From the NCBI GenBank assembly GCA_016716235.1, contig JADJWS010000001.1, forward strand, positions 1,302,001 to 1,366,000: a stretch of DNA of 64,000 bases, given 5' to 3'. This DNA is from Candidatus Defluviilinea gracilis. Its GTDB lineage: Bacteria; Chloroflexota; Anaerolineae; Anaerolineales; Villigracilaceae. The position numbers and the translations under genes were made by a program. The stretch's first letter is position 1; each line of letters starts with the position of its first letter. Under the pieces are notes generated by a model, which was not told the DNA's origin, made no database searches, and saw only the letters and a program-made list of their open reading frames with translations. Positions 1 to 7,668 of the stretch are shown here, one piece after another.

Positions 1-487
1 AAAATTTTTCAAGGCGGATGCGCGGCTCGAGCGCGTGGATGGTCAGCGCGTCCAGCCCGATGCCCGCCCACATCATGAACGTGGTGTCGTTGCATACGCC
101 CGCGTCAATCGCGTAACAGGGCGCGTGGGCAAGGGTTTGCGCGTTGTGTTTCAATACCCAGAAATTTGTCAGGGTGAACGGGCGCAAGCCCAGTTCGATA
201 CTCCACACGTTTGCGGTTCCCGCCGGCAAGACTCCCAGCGCGGTATCCGAATCGATCAACCCGTTGACGACGTTGCCGATCGTGCCATCGCCGCCGACGG
301 CAAACACCGCGTCTTTTTTCTCGAGTGCGGCTTGCTTCGCCAACTCCACCGTGTGCGGTCCGTTTTGGGTTTCTGCGGCTTCGGCGCTCCACCCCGCCGA
401 TGCGAGGGTCTTCGCCACCGAGTTGATGAACGGTTTGACGGAAAATCTCCCCGCCGCCGGGTTGTAGATGATGACCGCGCTGCGCAT
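1..487 (-). CDS. Diacylglycerol/lipid kinase family protein, N-terminal part (runs off the left edge)
   Basis: Reading leftward from the ATG at 485-487 gives about 162 codons without a stop. The product starts MRSAVIIYNPAAGRFSVKPF, with the IIYNPAAG strand-loop and a GGDGT motif (AVGGDGTIGNVVNG) followed by LGVLPAGTAN. This is the ATP-binding layout of the DAGK/LCB5/YegS lipid kinase family, which phosphorylates diacylglycerol or similar membrane lipids. The C-terminal half lies outside the window, so the substrate cannot be judged. It is divergent from the phn operon to its right. Confidence 0.85.
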   Translation of the reverse strand, partial: MRSAVIIYNPAAGRFSVKPFINSVAKTLASAGWSAEAAETQNGPHTVELAKQAALEKKDAVFAVGGDGTIGNVVNGLIDSDTALGVLPAGTANVWSIELGLRPFTLTNFWVLKHNAQTLAHAPCYAIDAGVCNDTTFMMWAGIGLDALTIHALEPRIRLEKF

Positions 488-587
488 GAAGAGATTATAC
501 CCGCTGGCTCGACCGTCTCATTGCCGGGTGATTGCAACAGGTGCGCTAAAAGTATGTAGATGAGTTTCACTACAGACAGGAAACCCT

Positions 588-656
588 AACCACGGAGTCA
601 CGGAAACACGGAGAAAAACAATTAAAAAAACTCCGTGACTCGGTGACTCTGTGGTT
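588..656. repeat. Imperfect inverted repeat of the cacgg-tandem type
   Basis: The left arm holds three degenerate units built on cacgga/cacggag, the right arm their complement (ctccgtgact, ggtgactctgtgg), separated by an A-rich loop. It belongs to the hairpin-forming short-period repeats that recur in most gaps of this window. Confidence 0.7.
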
Positions 657-848
657 TGTCTGTTGGATTATATACAACCTTTGAGCGCTCCCATTGCAAC
701 AGGCATGGCTTTTGCAAAGCCGGGAAAGCGTTAACCCGAATGGCGCAAACGAGCGAAGCGCGCGAATGTTTCCGAGAAGGTTTAGCGTGAATTCGAAATG
801 AGTAGCGGACAAAAAATCCAAATGCGATCGCCCTAACCCAATCGGCAC

Positions 849-877
849 TTGTGTAAATCGTTTTCTGGTTGTATGAT
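849..877 (+). promoter_or_regulatory. Putative sigma70-type promoter of phnD
   Basis: TTGTGT at 849-854, a 17-base spacer and TATGAT at 872-877. The predicted start lies about 45 bases upstream of the phnD ATG, which has its own purine-rich site (aaggagaagaa). The same two hexamers with the same spacing recur at 14218-14246. Confidence 0.5.
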
Positions 878-928
878 GCACGGTATGGGAAAAGCAATAT
901 CCCAACAATTTAATTAAGGAGAAGAAGA

Positions 929-2026
929 ATGAAAAAGATGTACCTGTTTCTTTCCATGGTGACGGTCTTTGCGTTGGCGCTTTCCGCCTGCGCGCCCGCC
1001 ACCCCGGTTGCCACCGAGCCGCCTGCTCCCACAGCGGTTCCGCCGACAGCCGTTCCGCCTACCGCGACCGAGGCGCCTCCCGCCATCGGTTCACCGGAAC
1101 ACCCGATCAAGGTCTTGTTCGTCCCCTCGGTGGATGCGAACGTGATCGTTACCGGCGGTGAAGTCATGGCGAATGCTTTGAAAGAAGCCACCGGGCTCAC
1201 TTTTGAAGTGGTCGTTCCTACTTCGTATGCCGCCACGATCGAAGAAATGTGCGCCTCGCCTTCAGACACGATGGCGTTCATCCCCGCGTTTGGTTATGTG
1301 CTTGCCAATGACCTCTGCGGCGTGGATGTTGCCTTCAAGGCTGTGCGCCGCGGTTGGGGCGTGTATTGGACCATGCTCGTGGTTGCCCGCGACAGCGACA
1401 TCGATTCCATCGATGACCTGAACGGCAAGAAGTTCGCCTTCCCCGATGCCGGTTCCACCTCCGGTTACCTCGTTCCTTCCGTCATGCTCAAAGAAGCGGG
1501 CGTGACGGTTGGTGAAGAACTCGAAGCCGGTGGTCACCCGCAGGCTGTCCGCGCTGTATACACCGGTGAAGCCGATTTCGCCGCCGCGTTCTACAGCCCC
1601 TGGGCGGCTCCTGAAGGCGCCACTCCGTGGGCGATCGGCGACGATCCTGAAGTGCCCGTCGATGTGAACTCTTGCGCGCTCAACGAAGACAAGAGCAAAT
1701 TGCTCTGCGAAGGCTACCGCGTTCTCGATGCCCGCGCCAATATCCGCGAAGAGTTCCCCGATGTGATCTCCAAAGTGCGCATCCTGATGCTCTCCCCGGA
1801 AATCCCGAACGACACCATGTCCTTCGGGCCCGAGTTCCCCGCTGACGTGCGCGCCCAGATCGAAGCGGCTCTTCAGGCATTTGCCGAATCTGAAGCGTGG
1901 GGCACCTCGCTCGGTAGCGAAGACTTCTATGGCTGGTCTGGTATGCAACCCGCCGCCGATGCGGAATATGACTTCATCCGCAAGTTGGTGGTGGAATCTG
2001 GAACCACGATCGAATCGCTCCGCTAA
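929..2026 (+). CDS. phnD: Phosphonate/phosphite/phosphate ABC transporter substrate-binding lipoprotein
   Basis: 365 aa. Residues 1-21 are a lipoprotein signal peptide ending in the lipobox LSAC, so the mature protein is probably anchored through Cys21. A Pro/Thr/Ala linker (to about residue 50) then leads to the periplasmic-binding fold, with IKVLFVPSVDANVI, YAATIEEM and GSTSGYLVPSVML segments typical of the PhnD family. It should capture phosphonate, phosphite or a similar anion for PhnC-PhnE just downstream. The start has a strong AAGGAG-type site. A terminator separates it from phnC, so the binding protein can be made in excess of the membrane parts. Confidence 0.88.
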   Translation: MKKMYLFLSMVTVFALALSACAPATPVATEPPAPTAVPPTAVPPTATEAPPAIGSPEHPIKVLFVPSVDANVIVTGGEVMANALKEATGLTFEVVVPTSYAATIEEMCASPSDTMAFIPAFGYVLANDLCGVDVAFKAVRRGWGVYWTMLVVARDSDIDSIDDLNGKKFAFPDAGSTSGYLVPSVMLKEAGVTVGEELEAGGHPQAVRAVYTGEADFAAAFYSPWAAPEGATPWAIGDDPEVPVDVNSCALNEDKSKLLCEGYRVLDARANIREEFPDVISKVRILMLSPEIPNDTMSFGPEFPADVRAQIEAALQAFAESEAWGTSLGSEDFYGWSGMQPAADAEYDFIRKLVVESGTTIESLR

Positions 2027-2044
2027 AGAATAGCATCATCAAGA

Positions 2045-2098
2045 AATTCGAGCAGGGAATTTTCCCTGCTCGAATTGTCTTTATTAAAGTCTTTTTTC
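2045..2098 (+). terminator. Rho-independent terminator after phnD
   Basis: Perfect 15-bp stem (2045-2059 with 2062-2076, arms aattcgagcaggg...) and a TT loop, followed by T-rich sequence to about 2103. It lies 18 bases after the phnD stop and would attenuate read-through into phnC. Confidence 0.85.
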
Positions 2099-2163
2099 TT
2101 TTTATAATGGGGCAATGCAGATTGGTATGTTCATTATCAAACCATAGATTGCGAGAACCCACC

Positions 2164-2916
2164 ATGCTCCAAGTAAAGAACCTGACAATGATATACGATG
2201 GGGGCGTCAAGGCGTTGGATGAAGTCACATTCGATGTGCCCAAGGGGCAATTCCTTGCCGTGATCGGTTTGAGCGGCTCGGGGAAATCCACACTATTGCG
2301 TTGCATCAATCGCCTGATCGACCCGACTGGCGGGCAGATCCTTTGGGGTGGCGAAGATATTACCGCCGCCAACCCGGAGGAGATGCGACGCATCCGCCGC
2401 AAGATCGGCATGGTCTTCCAACACTTCAATCTGGTGCATCGTTCCAAAGTGTTGACCAACGTGCTGGCAGGGCGGCTTGGGTATGTCAACCCGGCGTGGA
2501 GTCTCCTGAACCGCTTTCCAAAAGAAGATTTGGCAAAAGCGCTCCAACAACTCGAGCGCGTCGGCATTGCGGATAAGGCAGACCAGCGCGCCGATGAATT
2601 AAGCGGCGGTCAGCAACAACGCGTGGGAATCGCGCGCGCGCTCATGCAGGACCCCGAGATGATTCTTGCCGATGAACCGGTCGCCAGCCTCGACCCGGTC
2701 CTGGCGCATAGCATCATGAAGCATCTCGAAGAGATCAATAAAAATGACGGCGTGACCGTTTTGTGCAGTCTGCATTTCCTCGACCTTGTTCACCGCTATG
2801 CCGATCGCGTCATCGCCTTGAATCAAGGGAAACTTGTTTTCGAGGGACTGCCGAGCGAGATCGATGATAAAAAATTCAAAGATATCTATGGCCGCGACGC
2901 GGAAAGGGTGGGCTAA
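2164..2916 (+). CDS. phnC: Phosphonate ABC transporter ATP-binding protein
   Basis: 250 aa from the ATG at 2164. An in-frame ATG at 2107 would add 19 residues with no family similarity, so 2164 is preferred. Walker A is GLSGSGKST (residues 35-43), the signature is LSGGQQQRVGIARAL and Walker B with the D-loop is ILADEPVASLDP. Together these define an ABC nucleotide-binding subunit, and the context with phnD and phnE assigns it to phosphonate-type uptake. Its stop is 3 bases before the phnE ATG, implying translational coupling. A TATAAT box at 2103-2108 may give it a promoter of its own, but no good -35 is seen. Confidence 0.92.
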   Translation: MLQVKNLTMIYDGGVKALDEVTFDVPKGQFLAVIGLSGSGKSTLLRCINRLIDPTGGQILWGGEDITAANPEEMRRIRRKIGMVFQHFNLVHRSKVLTNVLAGRLGYVNPAWSLLNRFPKEDLAKALQQLERVGIADKADQRADELSGGQQQRVGIARALMQDPEMILADEPVASLDPVLAHSIMKHLEEINKNDGVTVLCSLHFLDLVHRYADRVIALNQGKLVFEGLPSEIDDKKFKDIYGRDAERVG

Positions 2917-2919
2917 ACC

Positions 2920-4758
2920 ATGAAAAACAGCAACGATAAGAAAGCCACTCCCTGGAAATCTCTAGGCACGGGTCTTGCGGTTCTGGCGGGGTTGGTGGTG
3001 TATGCGTATGGCTTCCAGATCACCAAGATCGATCTCGAACAACTGCGCAGTGAACGGCGGCAAGAGAGCCTCGTGCGTGTGACGCGCGCGTTGGCTCAGC
3101 CGGATATTTTTGAGTATGAACAGGTTGCCGAAGCCTTTACTGCCCCCGTCTATGTGACTTGCCCGGCGGACGGCGGAATCGTCGAGGCGCCGGATACGTC
3201 GGGTCCGTACGTGACAGTCACCCCGTCCTGCGCGGAGCCGGGAGAAATGGTCACCGTGGAGGGTTTTAAATTCGTCCCCAATTCCAGCGGGCCGGTTCGC
3301 TTTGTGCCGGGGAGCGACCCAACCAATGTGGTGGAACTGGGCAACGATACCGCCACCACAGACGCCAATGGTAGTTTTTCGGTTGCGATCAAACTGCCGA
3401 AACGCCCCAGCGACGAGGTGCAATTCATTCGCGTTACCATGCGGCGAAATGTGGGCGCTCCCCAATTCACTCAAACCGCGCATGAAACATGGGATAAGAT
3501 CATCGAGACGGTGTTCCTCGCTTTGCTCGCGACCACGCTTGGCACCATCCTTGCCATCCCGCTTAGTTTTATTGCCGCGCGCAACCTGATGAAATCGGTA
3601 AGAAGCCCGCTGACGAGTATTGCCTTGTCGCTGTTGGGCTGGCCCCTTGGAATTGCAGTCGGTTACCTGCTGGTGAATTGGGTTGGCGCGTTGAGCGCTC
3701 CCTTTGCGGAGAATCTTCCCGTCAACGCGCTTTTCGTGGCGCTCACCCCGATCCTTGCTTCCCTGGGATTACGCTGGGCTTTGCCCGAGGAAGAAATCTC
3801 CAAGCCGAATAAAACCACCCAAGTTATGCGCCTGATCGTCTTGTTTATTACGATATTGGTTGCATTTTACGGCTTGTTCCAGCTTGCCCACCTGGCAATC
3901 AACGTGGGTTTGTTAGGCATTGCCGGGCTCGGCTCGCTGGCATTTTTGGGAAACTTTCTGTTCCAACTTGGCGATATTATCGCGATCACAACTCCCGTGC
4001 TGGGGGGGCTGGCAACCGGCAGCGCGTTGAGCAGTTTTCTGGGACGGACGGGCCAGCGCGCCTCAGAAAAGCTGGCGCCCGGGGCGCTGCGTCTCCTCAA
4101 TATTCTATTTGCCACCCTCGCCGGCGCCACGTTGTTCGGGTTGTTCGGATGGTTGGTTGAATGGTTGTACCAGATTGGTCAGTCTGCTTATGTGCTCTGG
4201 GGACCGCTCATGGTTGGAGGCTTACTCGGGTTGGCTATCGCGCTGATCACCAAGCCCAAGGATACGCTTTCCACCGGCATGGTCATCTACTATGTGACGC
4301 GCACGATCCTCAATGGCTTGCGGTCTGTCGAGGCGCTGGTGATGGCGATCGTGTTTGTGATCGCGGTGGGCATCGGTCCCTTTGCCGGTGTGATGGCGCT
4401 CGGCTTGCACACCATTGTCAGTCTTGCGAAACTTTATTCTGAACAAGTGGAAAGCATCCAACCCGGTCCGTTGGAGGCAATTCAAGCCACCGGCGCAAAT
4501 CGCTTGCAGACCATCATCTATGCGGTGATCCCACAGATCGTGCCGCCGTATATTTCGTACACCATGTATCGTTGGGATATCAACGTGCGCATGTCCACCA
4601 TCATCGGTTTTGTGGGCGGCGGCGGCATCGGCTTCCTGTTACAGCAGAACATTAACCTGCTCAACTACCGCGCCGCCAGCGCGCAGATGCTTGCCATCGC
4701 CATTGTGGTCGCCAGCATGGACTATATCTCCTCGGTGTTACGAGAAAAGTACGTTTAA
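2920..4758 (+). CDS. phnE: Phosphonate ABC transporter permease, unusually long
   Basis: 612 aa, against roughly 260-290 for ordinary PhnE. An N-terminal membrane segment (about 15-34) is followed by an extracytoplasmic region to about residue 185 with a beta-rich stretch (VTVTPSCAEPGEMVTVEGF). The first permease helix pair follows (ETVFLALLATTLGTILAIPL). About 230 residues with several extra hydrophobic segments then separate it from the conserved C-terminal half, which holds the EAA-like loop EAIQATGANRLQTII and the GGGGIGFLL motif. The fold is that of a binding-protein-dependent transport permease. The large insertion and the added outer domain are unusual and their role is unknown. Confidence 0.85.
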   Translation: MKNSNDKKATPWKSLGTGLAVLAGLVVYAYGFQITKIDLEQLRSERRQESLVRVTRALAQPDIFEYEQVAEAFTAPVYVTCPADGGIVEAPDTSGPYVTVTPSCAEPGEMVTVEGFKFVPNSSGPVRFVPGSDPTNVVELGNDTATTDANGSFSVAIKLPKRPSDEVQFIRVTMRRNVGAPQFTQTAHETWDKIIETVFLALLATTLGTILAIPLSFIAARNLMKSVRSPLTSIALSLLGWPLGIAVGYLLVNWVGALSAPFAENLPVNALFVALTPILASLGLRWALPEEEISKPNKTTQVMRLIVLFITILVAFYGLFQLAHLAINVGLLGIAGLGSLAFLGNFLFQLGDIIAITTPVLGGLATGSALSSFLGRTGQRASEKLAPGALRLLNILFATLAGATLFGLFGWLVEWLYQIGQSAYVLWGPLMVGGLLGLAIALITKPKDTLSTGMVIYYVTRTILNGLRSVEALVMAIVFVIAVGIGPFAGVMALGLHTIVSLAKLYSEQVESIQPGPLEAIQATGANRLQTIIYAVIPQIVPPYISYTMYRWDINVRMSTIIGFVGGGGIGFLLQQNINLLNYRAASAQMLAIAIVVASMDYISSVLREKYV

Positions 4759-4786
4759 CGCTTTCGCTAAATAACGAATTCCAAAC

Positions 4787-4816
4787 CAAGCCCTCGCAAT
4801 TCGCGGGGGCTTTTGG
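4787..4816 (+). terminator. Terminator after phnE
   Basis: Stem gccctcgc (4790-4797) with gcgggggc (4803-4810) around a short aattc-type loop, one G-T pair, followed by TTTT. It lies about 30 bases after the phnE stop. Confidence 0.7.
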
Positions 4817-4846
4817 TTGAATTCAAGATGATATAATCTTTTCATC

Positions 4847-5914
4847 ATGGAATCCGGCGCGCTTCTCAACAAACGTTATCAACTGCTCGAGCAACTCGGC
4901 GCGGGCGGCATGTCCAACGTCTATCGCGCGCGCGACCTGATGCTCGAACGCAACATTGCCATTAAAGTGTTGCACGAGAAATACTCCCAGGACCCGGCGT
5001 TTCAGGAACGCTTCAAAATGGAAGCGCGCGCCGCGGCAAACCTTTCGCACCCCAACATCGTCACCGTCCACGATTTCGGCTTCGATTTCGGGCAGTTATA
5101 CATCGTCATGGAATACATCCCCGGCAAGGATTTGAAGACCATCCTCCGCCAGCGCGGACGCTTCAGCGTCGAAGAGGGGATTCCCATCATGGTGCAAGCC
5201 TGCGCCGGCATCGGGTATGCCCACCGCGCCGGGCTGGTCCACTGCGACATCAAGCCGCACAACATGATCCTCACCCCCGACAACCGCCTCAAAGTGACAG
5301 ACTTCGGTATCGCGCGCGCCCTTTCCACCATCCTGCCCGATGAACGCGCCGATGTGGTCTGGGGCTCGCCGCAATATTTTTCACCCGAGCAAGCCGTCGG
5401 CGAGCCGCCCTCCCCATCTTCTGATGTGTACTCGCTGGGCATTGTCTTATATGAAATCCTGACCGGCGCCCTGCCGTTCAACGCCCCCACCAGCGACGAA
5501 CTCGCCCGCATGCACCTCGAAGACCAGCCCATCCCCATCAGCGAATACGTTCCCGATATTCCGCCCGCGCTCGAAGAGATCGTCATGAAAGTTTTATCGA
5601 AGGAACCGTCCGCGCGGTACCGCACTGCCGACCAACTTGGGCGCGTCCTGCTCAAATTCGGGACTCAACGCGAAGCGACTCCCGCGCCCGCCCTGGCGTT
5701 GACTCCCGAAGCCGTGACGACGTATCAACAACCCGAACCGATGCCAGCCTACGAGCCGGTTCCATCCACCCCTCGGCCTGCCTACCCGCCCTCGGCATCT
5801 TCCTCCTTTGAAGCGGATTGGGCAACCATTGGGCTTGCATTGCTCGCGCTCATTTCTGTGGGCGGCTTAATCCCGTTTTGGATTTACATTTACTTCATCT
5901 ATAACCCGCGCTAG
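4847..5914 (+). CDS. Serine/threonine protein kinase, PknB-like, with C-terminal membrane anchor
   Basis: 355 aa. The kinase domain (about 10-270) has a Gly-rich loop GAGGMSNVYRA, the catalytic Lys in IAIKVL, catalytic loop HCDIKPHN and metal-binding DFG in VTDFGIA. The loop has HCD where HRD is usual, so it is a non-RD kinase and may not need activation-loop phosphorylation. A Pro-rich linker (about 290-325) leads to a hydrophobic segment (IGLALLALISVGGLIPFWIY) close to the C terminus, which anchors it with a very short outside tail and no PASTA repeats. A TATAAT box at 4832-4837 puts transcription start almost at the ATG. Targets are unknown. Confidence 0.88.
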   Translation: MESGALLNKRYQLLEQLGAGGMSNVYRARDLMLERNIAIKVLHEKYSQDPAFQERFKMEARAAANLSHPNIVTVHDFGFDFGQLYIVMEYIPGKDLKTILRQRGRFSVEEGIPIMVQACAGIGYAHRAGLVHCDIKPHNMILTPDNRLKVTDFGIARALSTILPDERADVVWGSPQYFSPEQAVGEPPSPSSDVYSLGIVLYEILTGALPFNAPTSDELARMHLEDQPIPISEYVPDIPPALEEIVMKVLSKEPSARYRTADQLGRVLLKFGTQREATPAPALALTPEAVTTYQQPEPMPAYEPVPSTPRPAYPPSASSSFEADWATIGLALLALISVGGLIPFWIYIYFIYNPR

Positions 5915-5923
5915 TGTTACCTC

Positions 5924-6046
5924 GTTGGTTGAGTAGTCCCGCGCGCAATTCGCGGGACGTATCGAAACCAACTAGTTTCAAAAGTAATTTTGTAATAAAA
6001 ACTCTTCTGGATACTGGTGGTTTCGACTGCTTGCGTCTCAACCACC
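5924..6046. repeat. Two inverted repeats of the ggttg-gag / caacc family
   Basis: 5924-5972 pairs gttggtt with aaccaac around a gcgggac core. 6016-6046 pairs ggtggtt with aaccacc. The same words recur at 21121-21251, 43462-43530 and 47361-47552. Confidence 0.65.
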
Positions 6047-6058
6047 GAATTATTTTCT

Positions 6059-6727
6059 ATGCCCAAACCCCTCCTCGCCCCCTCCATCCTTTCCGCAGAC
6101 TTCACCCGCCTGGGCGAAGAACTCGCCGCCTGCGAATCTGCCAACGCCGATTGGATTCACATTGACGTGATGGACGGTCACTTCGTCCCCAACATCACGA
6201 TGGGCCCGTTCATCGTCGAAGCCTGCAAGCGCGTCACGAAACTTCCGCTTGACGCGCATCTCATGATCGAAAAGCCCGAACGCCATTTGGAATCGTTTGC
6301 CAAAGCGGGCGCGAACAATATCACCGTTCACATTGAGGCTTGCCCGCATATTCATCGCACCATCCAACACATCCACTCGCTGGGATGCAGCGCCGGCGTC
6401 GCGTTGAACCCGGGCACCCCCGTCGGCGCGATCGAAGCGGTGTTGGGCGATGCCGATTTGTTTTTGGTGATGAGCGTGAACCCCGGTTACTCCGGTCAGA
6501 AATTTATTTCATCCACTGTGGCGAAGGTGAAAGAAGTTCGCAGAAAATTGGACGCGTTGAAATCCTCCGCGCGCATCGAAGTGGACGGCGGCATTGACGT
6601 GGAAACTCTCCCCAAAATGAAGAAAGCCGGGGCGGATGTTTTCGTCGCCGCGACGGCAGTCTTCAAACACCCGAAGGGGACGAAGGCGGGAATCAAAGCC
6701 TTGCAAGCGAAATTACGCGATACGTAG
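6059..6727 (+). CDS. rpe: Ribulose-phosphate 3-epimerase
   Basis: 222 aa, TIM-barrel epimerase that interconverts ribulose-5-P and xylulose-5-P in the pentose phosphate cycle. Visible motifs are LAPSILSADFTRL at the N terminus, HIDVMDGHFVPNIT with metal-binding His and Asp, LDAHLMIEKPE, MSVNPGYSGQKF and EVDGGIDVETL. The start chosen is MPKPLLAPS at 6059. The open frame reaches back to 6017, but that extension lies inside an intergenic repeat. It stands alone between a kinase and convergent rpmB. Confidence 0.93.
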   Translation: MPKPLLAPSILSADFTRLGEELAACESANADWIHIDVMDGHFVPNITMGPFIVEACKRVTKLPLDAHLMIEKPERHLESFAKAGANNITVHIEACPHIHRTIQHIHSLGCSAGVALNPGTPVGAIEAVLGDADLFLVMSVNPGYSGQKFISSTVAKVKEVRRKLDALKSSARIEVDGGIDVETLPKMKKAGADVFVAATAVFKHPKGTKAGIKALQAKLRDT

Positions 6728-6771
6728 CACGCAGTACGAAGTACTGCTTACTTCGTACTGCGTATTGCGTA
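6722..6771. repeat. 7-bp-period palindromic repeat (acgcagt/acgaagt words)
   Basis: Degenerate heptads such as acgcagt and acgaagt are followed by their complement (acttcgt, actgcgt), forming a hairpin directly behind rpe. The same words recur at 26893-26967, 28532-28590 and inside trpE. Confidence 0.75.
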
Positions 6772-6787
6772 AGGAGCATTAAACAAA

Positions 6788-6815
6788 AAATCACGGCGTA
6801 TTGCCGTGACTTTTA
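6788..6815. terminator. Bidirectional terminator between rpe and rpmB
   Basis: Stem tcacggc (6791-6797) with gccgtga (6803-6809), with a T-run in both directions (TTTTATT rightward, TTTTTTG leftward), so it can end both convergent transcripts. Confidence 0.75.
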
Positions 6816-6832
6816 TTGTGGGGAACAAATCC

Positions 6833-7018
6833 TTACGCGACAGACTTGCTCATCGCCTTGATGCACTTGGTGCATAACACCTTGCGCACCACGCGACCCT
6901 TTTCCATCACGATGGTCTTCTGGAGGTTGGGTTTGAAGGTGCGGTTGGTGGCGCGTTGTGAGAACGAGCGACTATGCCCGAAGGTGGTGGATTTTCCGCA
7001 GTTTGCGCACTTAGCCAT
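6833..7018 (-). CDS. rpmB: Large-subunit ribosomal protein L28 (bL28)
   Basis: 61 aa starting MAKCANCGKSTTFGHS, with two CxxC pairs (CANC near the start, CTKC near the end) that make this the zinc-binding form of bL28. The central RSFSQRATNRTFKPN block is typical of the family. The ATG at 7016-7018 follows a GGAAAGGAAA site. The frame continues back to 7075, but that extension carries no similarity. It is divergent from asp23-fakA, the partners found next to rpmB in many Firmicutes. Confidence 0.93.
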   Translation of the reverse strand: MAKCANCGKSTTFGHSRSFSQRATNRTFKPNLQKTIVMEKGRVVRKVLCTKCIKAMSKSVA

Positions 7019-7089
7019 GACGTACAGTTTCCTTTCCTTGCTATAATTCCGGTGTCTCTGCCCTTTTGAAGGCACGGCATTTTACCACG

Positions 7090-7118
7090 TGACTTAATGG
7101 CAGGCAAGATGTTAAAAT
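7090..7118 (+). promoter_or_regulatory. Weak promoter candidate for asp23
   Basis: TGACTT (7090-7095), 17-base spacer, TAAAAT (7113-7118), upstream of the GC-rich hairpin and the asp23 start. The -35 box is poor. Confidence 0.3.
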
Positions 7119-7131
7119 AGAAACTGCATAT

Positions 7132-7198
7132 GCTTCCTACGCCGTCCTCGGCGCAGGATTACCATAAAACGCCGCCGGGGACGGCGGCAGGAGCAGAA
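7132..7198. repeat. GC-rich hairpin, copy 1 (gccgtcctcggcg type)
   Basis: gcttcc...gccgtcctcggcg is paired with cgccgccggggacggcgg and followed by aggagca. A closely related element lies at 12263-12309 in front of the Nudix gene. Both end in ggagca just before a start codon, so the repeat may supply the ribosome-binding site. Confidence 0.6.
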
Positions 7199-7208
7199 TA
7201 AGAAAATC

Positions 7209-7565
7209 ATGGGCGAAGATACGACATCCTTGGGCGGCATCCACATCTCACCGAACGCGGTGGCGACCATCGCCTGCCAAGCCACGCTCGAATCGTATGG
7301 CGTGGTGGGGCTGGCGGCGCGCAACCTCGCGGATGGATTGATGAAATCCATCACACGCGACCCTTCGCGCGGCATCACGGTCCGCTATAACGGCGAAGAC
7401 CTGGATATCGAGATCCACATCATCATCGAATATGGCACGCGCATCAGCAGTGTGGCGGAGAGCGTGGCGAACACCGTCCGCTTTCATGTGGAGAAGGCGC
7501 TTGGCTTGAAAGTGAATTCGGTCAACGTCCACGTGGCGGGACTGCGCGTGAGCAACACCGACTAA
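7209..7565 (+). CDS. Asp23/Gls24 family envelope stress response protein
   Basis: 118 aa, matching the length and pattern of the Asp23/Gls24 (YloU) family: an early GGIHISPNAVATIACQATLES segment and a late VRFHVEKALGLKVNSVNVHVAGL segment. Members are cytoplasmic proteins linked to envelope stress and fatty-acid kinase genes. The fakA-like gene 100 bases downstream supports the call. The ribosome-binding site may come from the hairpin repeat just upstream (aggagca at 7190). Confidence 0.85.
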   Translation: MGEDTTSLGGIHISPNAVATIACQATLESYGVVGLAARNLADGLMKSITRDPSRGITVRYNGEDLDIEIHIIIEYGTRISSVAESVANTVRFHVEKALGLKVNSVNVHVAGLRVSNTD

Positions 7566-7589
7566 GAGGAGACAATTTGCCGAAAGGCA

Positions 7590-7655
7590 GTCCGCTAATC
7601 CACGCTAATCTCCGCGAATAAAAAATATTCGTGTGCATTGCGCAGAGTAACGGAT
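7590..7655. repeat. Degenerate inverted repeat (ccgctaatc words)
   Basis: Units like tccgctaatc and acgctaatc face attcgtgtgc and gcagagtaacgga around an A/T loop. Weaker symmetry than other copies. Confidence 0.45.
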
Positions 7656-7668
7656 AGGAGAATCATTT

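Larger units (their letters stand above)
488..928. other. Intergenic region between lipid kinase and phnD
   Basis: 441 bases without a convincing gene. Contents seen: an imperfect inverted repeat at 588-656, a small palindrome around 690-720 (ttgcaacaggcatggcttt), and a promoter for phnD at 849-877. Short leftward open frames at 570-908 have no start signal or recognisable motif. Confidence 0.6.

Noticed and set aside
570..908. Leftward small frames between the lipid kinase and phnD
   Set aside because: No ribosome site, no motif, and part is formed by the inverted repeat.
1262..1948. A 228-codon leftward frame opposite phnD
   Set aside because: Antisense shadow of the lipoprotein gene.
6017..6058. 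Longer N terminus for rpe
   Set aside because: The extra codons come from a ggtggtttcgac repeat; conserved sequence begins at 6059.
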